Below are positions 49,215-58,200 of a stretch of DNA of 64,000 nt, piece by piece. Position numbers and translations under genes: made by a program. How positions within the stretch are numbered: the first letter of the stretch is position 1; every line of letters begins with the position of its first letter. The notes beneath the pieces were generated by a model. The model saw only the letters and a program-made list of their open reading frames with translations. It was not told where the DNA came from and did no database searches. The DNA is from Varanus komodoensis (Eukaryota; Chordata; Lepidosauria; Squamata; Varanidae): NCBI RefSeq assembly GCF_004798865.1, contig NW_025336482.1, positions 312,861 through 376,860 of the forward strand, written 5' to 3'.

Positions 49215-52200
49215 GTGTGCATTACATGCAGTATCATGCAGAAAACTTTAAAAATGGGCAGAACAGGATGCATGCCATGTCTGCAACTTGAAAGCAGCTT
49301 TTAAGCGGAACTGAAGGCAAATGCTTTTCCACCGGAACTTCTTTAAGAGGGGGGTTTTTCTGGTGCGATCAGAAGATCCAGTGAAAACCAGACCCATCCT
49401 TCAGGCTGCACCTGCCCCTGCGGCCAAGCGGGATGGCTCTTTCCCCAAGCTGCAGCACATAGACTGCCTTGGACCTCACCACCTTCACTGACCTGCCCAG
49501 CATCCAGGTAATGAGTCACTTGAAGCACCAAGAAGAAAACCCGCAAGGACTCCTTCTGAATGGGGTTTCCCTGCCAGTTCTCGACAATCTGCCCACAGAG
49601 CGTGAGCAGTGGGTGCACCTCTTGAAGCTTTCTCTCCATGAGCAGCAGCTGCAATGAAGAAAGAAGGAGATGAGGAGCAGTGGTGCAGGACAGAAGCGTT
49701 GATAATGTTTTGACGGACATGCCAAAGGAATTTTCCCCTTGGGATTCTTCCCTCATGGTAGTGCTTGATATTTCTGCCTAAAGGGAGCAGAGAGAGGAGC
49801 TGGTGCCGGACGCCCAAAAGGCCTGTTCGTTCGTTCTTTTAAAGTGCAGGTCAAAAATTAAGACTCAAGCTGTGTGCCAGTGACACCACTAATGGGAATA
49901 GTGCTTCCCGTGCAAAGGGAAGAAAAGGACCCCAGCTGAGACGTGACCTGGAAGGAGAAAGTAAAGAAACGTAATGGCAAGATTGCTGGCCATTCTTCCT
50001 GGAGTGGAGAACAGAACAGACCGCTTGCCATTGCCAAGAAAAGAGGCTGATTCTGATTTAAACCACTTTTCCCATTAAAAACTGTTGCATGCATTTCTTG
50101 AACAATGGTGCAAATTGAGCCACAGGAGTAAAAGACCAGTCAAGTATTCTTAAAAGCAGGCTCACTTGCCGTACTTATTCCGGGTGCATCCCTTTTTCAT
50201 CTACGAAAGAACCACTGCCAGATTAATAATGATTTAAATAATTTAAAATTTAAATCACCACCCAACCCCTGCATGCTCTGCTGTATGCTAATCAACTCTG
50301 ACTACAGACTTAAGTCTAATATATAACAAGTGTTGCATTTTCTTAATCAGTCAAAAGTGCACGCAACTTACCATGCCTTTACTTAGTAGAAACAGGGCCC
50401 TGGAAGAAGAACGTGCTGCATTACAAGTCAGGCACTCGAGATGAGTCAGAAGGCACGGCACACTCCCAGGGATCCCCCGCCCCGCATCAGCCTCTGTTTT
50501 CCTTTATTTATTTATACGTATTTATGGGCCTAGTGACAGATCTTATTTTCCTGGGCTCAACAAGATCACCGCATACGGCGACTGCAGGCAAGAAATTAAA
50601 AGACTCCTGCTCCTGGGGAGGAAAGCTATGGCAAACCTAGGCAGCATACTAAAAAGCAGAGACTTCACCCTGCCAACAAAAGTGCATATAGTCAAGGCTA
50701 TGGTTTTTCCAGTTGCAATGTATGGCTGTGAAAGCTGGACCAGAAGGAAGACTGAGCGCCGAAGAACTGAGGCCTTTGGATTGTGGTGCTGGAGGAGACG
50801 CCTGCGAGTCCCTTGGACCGCAAGGCGATCAAACCGGTCAGTCCTAGAGGAGATCAACCCTGACTGCTCTTTAGAAGGGCACATCCTGAAGATGAAGCTC
50901 AAATACTCTGGCCACGTAATGAGAAGGAAGGACTCCCTGGAGAAGAGCATGATGCTGGGAACAATAGATGGCAAAAGAAGGAGGGGACGGCAGAGGATGA
51001 GGTGGCTGGATGGGGTCACTGGGGCGGTGGGTGTGGGCTTGGATGGACTCCAGGGGATGGTGGAGGACAGGAAGGCCTGGAGGAGTGTTGTCCATGGGGT
51101 AGCGAAGGGTTGGACACGACTTTGCAACTAACAACAACAACAAATTTATAGGCCGCTCATAATTGCCAAGGCCTTCCTAGGCAGCTTGCAATGCCCAAAC
51201 ATACTAATAGAGTAAAAACACATTAAATACCAATGAAAACATAATGAATTATGCATCTATAAAAACAATTAAAAAGTGCCACAGCATGCAGGCTAAATGT
51301 TAAAAAAAATCTAAAAAGAAATGTCTTTGCCTGGTGTTGAAAGGGAAATAGAGGTGGCACCAGGTGTATTTCCCAAGGGAGAGAGTATCTCATTTAACTC
51401 TGCTGAGAAGGGAAAGTGGTGTATGGCCAGAGGCTCCGTGCCCTGGGAAGGCACCTGTCATTTTGCAGAACAGAAGCATGGTACAACAGCTCTGTAGAGC
51501 ACCACAAATGCTTTCCAGAAGCTTCTGCTGCCTTTCCCAACCACCAGAAGAACAAAAACCTCCTACCTTGTGTATTCAGACCCCACCACACGGGCATATT
51601 CAGCTCCAACTCCCAGAAGGTCACAAGCAGACACCAGGTCCTTTTCAAGGGTGTGGAGTTGCTAATTGGGAAAACAGAGAGGGACACATTGTGGAGCTGC
51701 CTCCCGCCACCTGAATCGAGCCTTATGGCTGCCCGCATGAGTCAAGCGTCCTGCGACAAAGAGGCCGATGGGCTGTCGGCAGTGTTCAGGCTCTCATTCA
51801 TATCCAGAGTAAAGCGTAAGAGAGGTTTGATTGTGCAACATTCAGCAACTTGCACACCCACGCGTGCGTGGTTCCGATGCCCAGCACAAGATGCAGCGGC
51901 GTGAATGAACCTTTCACACTCCGTATTTTCCTTGCAGAAATAAGATAGTAAATCCCAGGGTTGGAAAAAAAATGATATTATGCTAGAATCAGCAATGGTA
52001 CCTCAAGGCACTGGTCACTGCTAATGTCAGGCTTGCCACCAGGTGCCCACTTAAATATGCGCCCTCCCAGGTTCACAACCAAACTTGTAAACCCCCCGTT
52101 TACAAAAGCCCTTTCTGCCACCAGTCATGTGACAGAAGCAGAGAAGGGAAAAGCAGACAGGAAAAAGTGCTTGTGGACTAGCACACTTATTTGTGAGGAT

Positions 52201-55200
52201 GCTCACACCCTTCTCTCACAGCCCTTGAGGGCCTGGGTACCTTGCGGGCATGGATAGGTTTTCTTCTGAGGCCTTCCTTCCTCTCTCCCTGTCCCTCTAC
52301 CTCACAGTATTCCCCACAGCCCCCTAATGCCCAAACTGGACTTACTGCAAGCTGGAAAAGAAGGCGGCAGTGCCAGTAGGGAGTCTGCTGAGAGATCTGG
52401 ATGGCTTTCCGCAGCAGTGGCTTCGCTGTATCGACAGAGTTCTGAAAGGAAAGGCAACAAAAATCAACTCACGGAAGACCGCCCCCCCCCCAAAAAGTGA
52501 GGGTACAAGTTCAGACCCCTTCACAGATCACTGCCTTGCTGTGGCGAAAGGGTTTGTGTAGCACAATTAGGCTATGAGCTATGCTGTGCAGGGGCACCCA
52601 AGACAGACAGGTCAAAGCAGAGAGCTCTGACAAAACGTGATCCACTGCAGAAGGAAATGGCAACCCACTCCAGTCCCCTTGCCATGAATCCCCATGGACT
52701 GTTCTAAAAGGCAAAACGATACGACACTGGAAGATGAGACCCCCAGGTCAGAAGGTGTCCAATGCGCTACTGGGGAAGAGCAGAGGGCTAGTACTAGTAG
52801 CGCCAGGAAGAATGAAGCGACTGGGTCAAAGCCGAGAGGACACTCAGCTCTGGATGTGTCTGGTGGTGAAAGGAGAGTCCGATGCTGCAAAGATCTATAC
52901 TCCATAGGAACCTGGAATGTAAGATCCATGAATCAAGGCAAGCTGAACACGGTCAAACAAGAGATGACAAGACTGAACATTGACATCTTAGGAATCAGCA
53001 AACTAAAATTGGACAGGAACAAGTGAATTTAATTTAGATAACTATCAGGTGTACTACAGTGGGCAAGAATCCCTCAGAAGAAGTGGAGCAGCCTTCATAG
53101 TCAATAAATGAGTACGAAAAGCAGTACTGGGATGCAATCTCCAAAATGAGAGAATGATCTCAGTCTGAATCCAAGGCAAACCATTCAACATCACAGTAGT
53201 CCAAGTCTGTGCCCCAACCACTGGTGCTGAAGAGGCTGAAGTTGACCAGTTCTACACAGACCTGCAACACCTTCTAGAAATAACACCCAAAAATGATGTC
53301 TTTATGATCACGGGGGATTGGAATGCTAAAGTAGGAAGCCAAAAGATAACTGGAAAAACAGGCAAGTTTGGCCTTGGAGTACAAAATGAAGCAGGGCACA
53401 GGCTGGGAGAATTTGGTCAAGAGAATACGATGGTCATAGCAAAGACTCTTTTTCAACAACCCAAGAGTCGACTCTACACGTGGACACCACCAGATGGTCA
53501 ACACAGAAATCAGATTGACTATGTGCTCTGCAGCCAAAGATGGAGAAGCTCTATACAGTCAGTAAAAACAAGACCAGGAGCTGGCTCCTGAACAGTGTAA
53601 AGAAGAACACAATAGAATAGGAAAAACTAGAGATCTCTTCCAGAAAATTGGAGATATGAAGGTTTCATGCAAAGATGGGCATGATAAAGAACCAAAATGG
53701 CAGGGACCTAACAGAGGCAAAAGAGATTAAGAGGAGGTGGAAAAATTACACAGAAGAGCTATACAAGAAAGAGCTTAACGTCCCTGATAACCACAATGGG
53801 GTGGTCACTGACCTTGAGCCAGACATCCTGAAATGTGAAATCAAATGGGCCTTAGGAAGTCTGAGCAACAACAAAGCTAGTGGAGGCGACAATATTCCAA
53901 CTGAGCTATTCAAAATCCTCAAAGACGATGCAGTAAAAGTGATACACTCAATATGCCAGCAAATTTGGAAAACTCAGCAGTGGCAACAGGATTGGAAAAG
54001 GTCAGTTTGCATTCCGATCCCAAAGAAGGGCAATGCCAAAGAATGTTCAAACTACCGCACCATTGCACGCATTTCACATGCTAGCAAAGTGATGCTCAAA
54101 ATCCGACAAGCTGGGCTCCAGCAGTATGTGGACCGAGAACTACCAGAAGTACAGGCAGGATTTCGAGGATGAAGAGGAACTAGAGATCAAATTGTCATCA
54201 TATGCTGGATCATGGAGAAAGTGAGGGAATTCCAGAAAAAATCTACTTCTGCTTCATTGACTATGCTAAAGCCTTTGATTGTGTGGATCACAACAAATTG
54301 TGGCAAGTTCTTAAAGAGGGGGAGTACCAGACCATCTTATTTGTCTCTTGAGAAACCTATATGCTGTTCAAGAAGCAACAGTGAGAACTGGACACGGAAC
54401 CACTGATTGGTTCAAAATTGAGAAAGGAGTTCGGCAAGGCTGTATACTGTCGCCCTGCCTATTTAACTTATATGCAGAGCACATCATGAGAAAGGCTGAG
54501 CTAGAAGGATCACAAGTTGGAATTAAAGATTGCAGGGAGAAATATTAACAACCTCAGATATGCAGATGATACCACTCTCATGGCAGAAGGTGAAGAGGAA
54601 CTAAAGAGTGAAAGAGGAGAGTGCAAAAGTTGGCTTGAACTCAACATTAAGGAAACTAAGATCATGGCATCTGGTCTTATCACTTCCCGGCAAACAGATG
54701 GGGAAGAAATGGAGGTAGTGACAGATTTTATTTTCCTGAGCTCCAGGATCACCGCAGATGGGGACTGCAGGCAAGAAATTAAAAGATGCTTGCTCCTGGG
54801 GAGGAAAGCTATGGCAAACCTAGGCAGCATACTAAAACGCAGAGACATCACCCTGCCAACAAAAGTGCGTATAGTCAAGGCGATGGTTTTCCCAGTTGCA
54901 ATGTATGGCTGTGAAAGCTGGACCATAAGGAAGGCTAAGCGCCGAAGAACTGAGGCCTTTGGATTGTGGTGCTGGAGGAGACGCCTGCGAGTCCCTTGGA
55001 CCGCAAGGCGATCAAACCGGTCAGTCCTAGAGGAGATCAACCCTGACTGCCCTTTAGAAGGCCAGACAGTGAAGAAGAAGCTCAAATACTTTAGCCACCT
55101 AATGAGAAGGAAGGACTCCCTGGAGAAGAGCCTGATGCTGGGGACGATGGAGGGCAAAAGAAGGAGGGGGCGGCAGAGGATGAGGTGGCTGGATGGGGTC

Positions 55201-58200
55201 ACTGAAGCAGTCGGTGTGAGCTTAGCTGGACTCCGGGGGATGGTGGAGGGCAGGGAGGCCTGGAGGAGTGTTGTCCATGGGGTCGCAATGGGTTGGACGT
55301 GACTTCACGACTAACTAAACATAACAAGTTTAGGACTAAAAAAAAGAGCAGAAGTAACCAAAATGAGGCCGGACTAAGCAAAACAGGGTACCTACTAATA
55401 CCTTGAACAAAGGCTGAACAAGTCTGCAACACAGAATCAGAAAGATGAGAAATTCTACTTCCTCCAAATTATGTACTATTAATTTTATTCATTGGATTTC
55501 TAGCCTGCCCTTTTAGCTACATGACTGCCTGAATGGGTTACAACAACAAAACCACAGATACAAGATAAAATACTACATAAAAACAAGAATGGCAATCAAA
55601 TTGGCAATTAAAATGCCACTGAAATAAAAAGGTCTTTGCCTCACAGCAAAAGAAATACAGAGAATGCGCCAGGCAAGTCTCTCTGGGGTGTGTGTCCAAA
55701 GAACCCTTTGAGTGAATGTAGACCTGCCTCAGAAATATGGGGAAGATTCATTATAAGCTGAAGATAAAGAGGGCAGTCGGATTTTTCTAGCTGGTTTGGA
55801 GCAATCTGTGACTTGGCCCAGGGCCTGAGCAGCTCCTCTGGTCCAGGTTCTGTCCCTGGCATCTTGGATGAAAACAGGTGGGAAACAGATGGCCCTCCAG
55901 ATGCTGGTGGCCTGCAACTCCCACAGCCTTTCAGGAAGAATGGGCAGAGTCGTGGGACAACACATAAATGGCAGCTTCCTACACTCATCGAGTTTAAAAT
56001 CTTGCCTCTGTAGGACAGTTAGCAGCTTCCCATCCTACAAGGACTCAGAAAACCATGTGGGAAGGAGGGATGGGTGGATGGATAGGTAGGTAGGTAGTTC
56101 TTTTCCACTTACCTCTTGACAATACAGCTCAGACAAGAGGCTGGCAGCCTCAAATTTGACATCTTCAAACTGAGGAATCTAGCGGCAGCAAGGTTAAGCT
56201 AATACACTAGAAGTTTCCATTGGCCAGATAAATCGGGATCGCAGTATCATAGAGCCAGGATCATTAACTAACCTTATACCCTGTTCGGCACAGGATCAGC
56301 AATGCAAGCCTGCAGAGTCATGTCCTTCCATTTAAAAGCTTCCAGCAAAGACAGACCTAAATACTGAGGAAAATCTGCATCCAAAGCAGACAGAACTCAA
56401 ATGCTTCCTCAAAAGCACAGTATGTAATCAATGGTCCTTACTAACATTTTTTCCTTCTTTTTCTTAAGTTCTTGATATGTTTTATACTGTTTTAATAAAT
56501 GAGGTTTTACATTGTACTTTTATATTTTGTAAGCCATCCTAAGCACTTGGCGGAAGGACGGGAAATACATGCTTGTGATAAATGAATAATACATTTCAGT
56601 CATGCTTAGCTGGATGGGGTGAATTACTGCATCTGGCAATCCAGGGGGGAAAAGTTTACATGGAACTAACCCGATTTTCATGAGAGGGGGAAAAAAAGGA
56701 TACTTGCTGTGATATCAGCCACTGTAAAAGAAACAGAGAAAAATAAGAAAAGGTCCAAAGTCATCAAACATGGAGCTGGGCCTTCATCACCCTCCAAAAT
56801 GCCCACTCATACCTAAAACCATTACTTGAATCCTTCTCACATTTCCCAAATGTCCCAATTCCTTCTGGGGCTGTTCCTACACTGATTACGTAATCAAGGG
56901 CCCTAACTCTTGTGTTTCAAAATGCCCTCTGCACAAAAAGGTCAGATCCTGAGTTCAGTCTGGCGAAAACTCAACCACTATCACAGACCATCTGCTGTTG
57001 CACCAGCAGCCGCTCAGTCGGAAAAGAGCTGGAAAGTGGGCAAAAAGGATCAAAAGCTGCCAAACGGTTTGTGGAAGAATCCCCTGCCATACCAAGATTC
57101 TCACTTCAATCCTTTACCCTGCAGATTTGTTCTACTCATCCTCTCTTCCTATTCCATATGCTTGAAAGGAATATTATAAGCGCCTGTTTTATCATCTGGG
57201 TAACATGGCCTGTTTGTTTACACCTCCCACCTTCTCTTTCTGCTTTTGACAGAGCACGATACTGATCTTGAATACTTCTTGTAGATTGCTGTGTGTACGT
57301 GCCTGGCTAGCTCAAGCTTGTCCCTGTATGCTTTTCTTGTAAAATTTTGAGCAAAAAAGAGAATTTTGGCAGTGGAGAGAAATGCACCAATGTTATAATA
57401 CAGCAATCAGGTTGGCACTCACAACTAACATCTAACTCGAGAATGGGCAGGGGGCACAGACGAGCAATGAGCCCCCCCCCCCCACCACCATGGTTTTCAA
57501 TTCGCAAGCCAGGAATGAACTCAGAGGCAGTGGGCTCTTGCTGGATTTAACCGCTGAACCACCAAGAGTTTGCGGTTCAGCCATCACAAAACAATGCAGG
57601 AACCTGGGATGTTGATTGGAGCTGGGCAGGAACATACATGCTTACTCACAAGTTAGGTAGCAACCCTTACAAGACTGTAGCCAAAACACAACTACTGAGA
57701 ATCAGGGAGCAGAAATCAGAATGGCTGGGGGAAAGCCCCAGTGCAAAGAAGAGAGTTATGTGAAAACCTTGGCGAGGTACCTCAAACCATGGCTATCCTT
57801 TGTTTTTCTTTAACCTGAACACAAAACTTCATTACTGTTCTGATTTCTAAGTATACTCGCAAAGCTTTGCCCATATTTGAAAGATTTAAACCTAGCCTTC
57901 TTTTTCCTCATGTCAAAACGGTATGCTTCTATACCTATTACCTACAATACCGTATTTTAAAGATTTTAATCCCTGTAAAGTCATTCAGAGCTTTGGCAAT
58001 TGGGCATTATGGACAGAATGAACACGCATGTAGCAAAAGATGCATGCTATTTGTAAAGCTCCAGGTGGGATTCTCCCCTGCACCTCCCAAAGCTATTTAT
58101 TTTATATTGTATTTTTGTATTTTAATCTAATGTTTGTATTTTTAATTTAATGATTATAATTATTTTAATTAATTGTTGTAAGCCGCCCCGAGGCTTCGGC

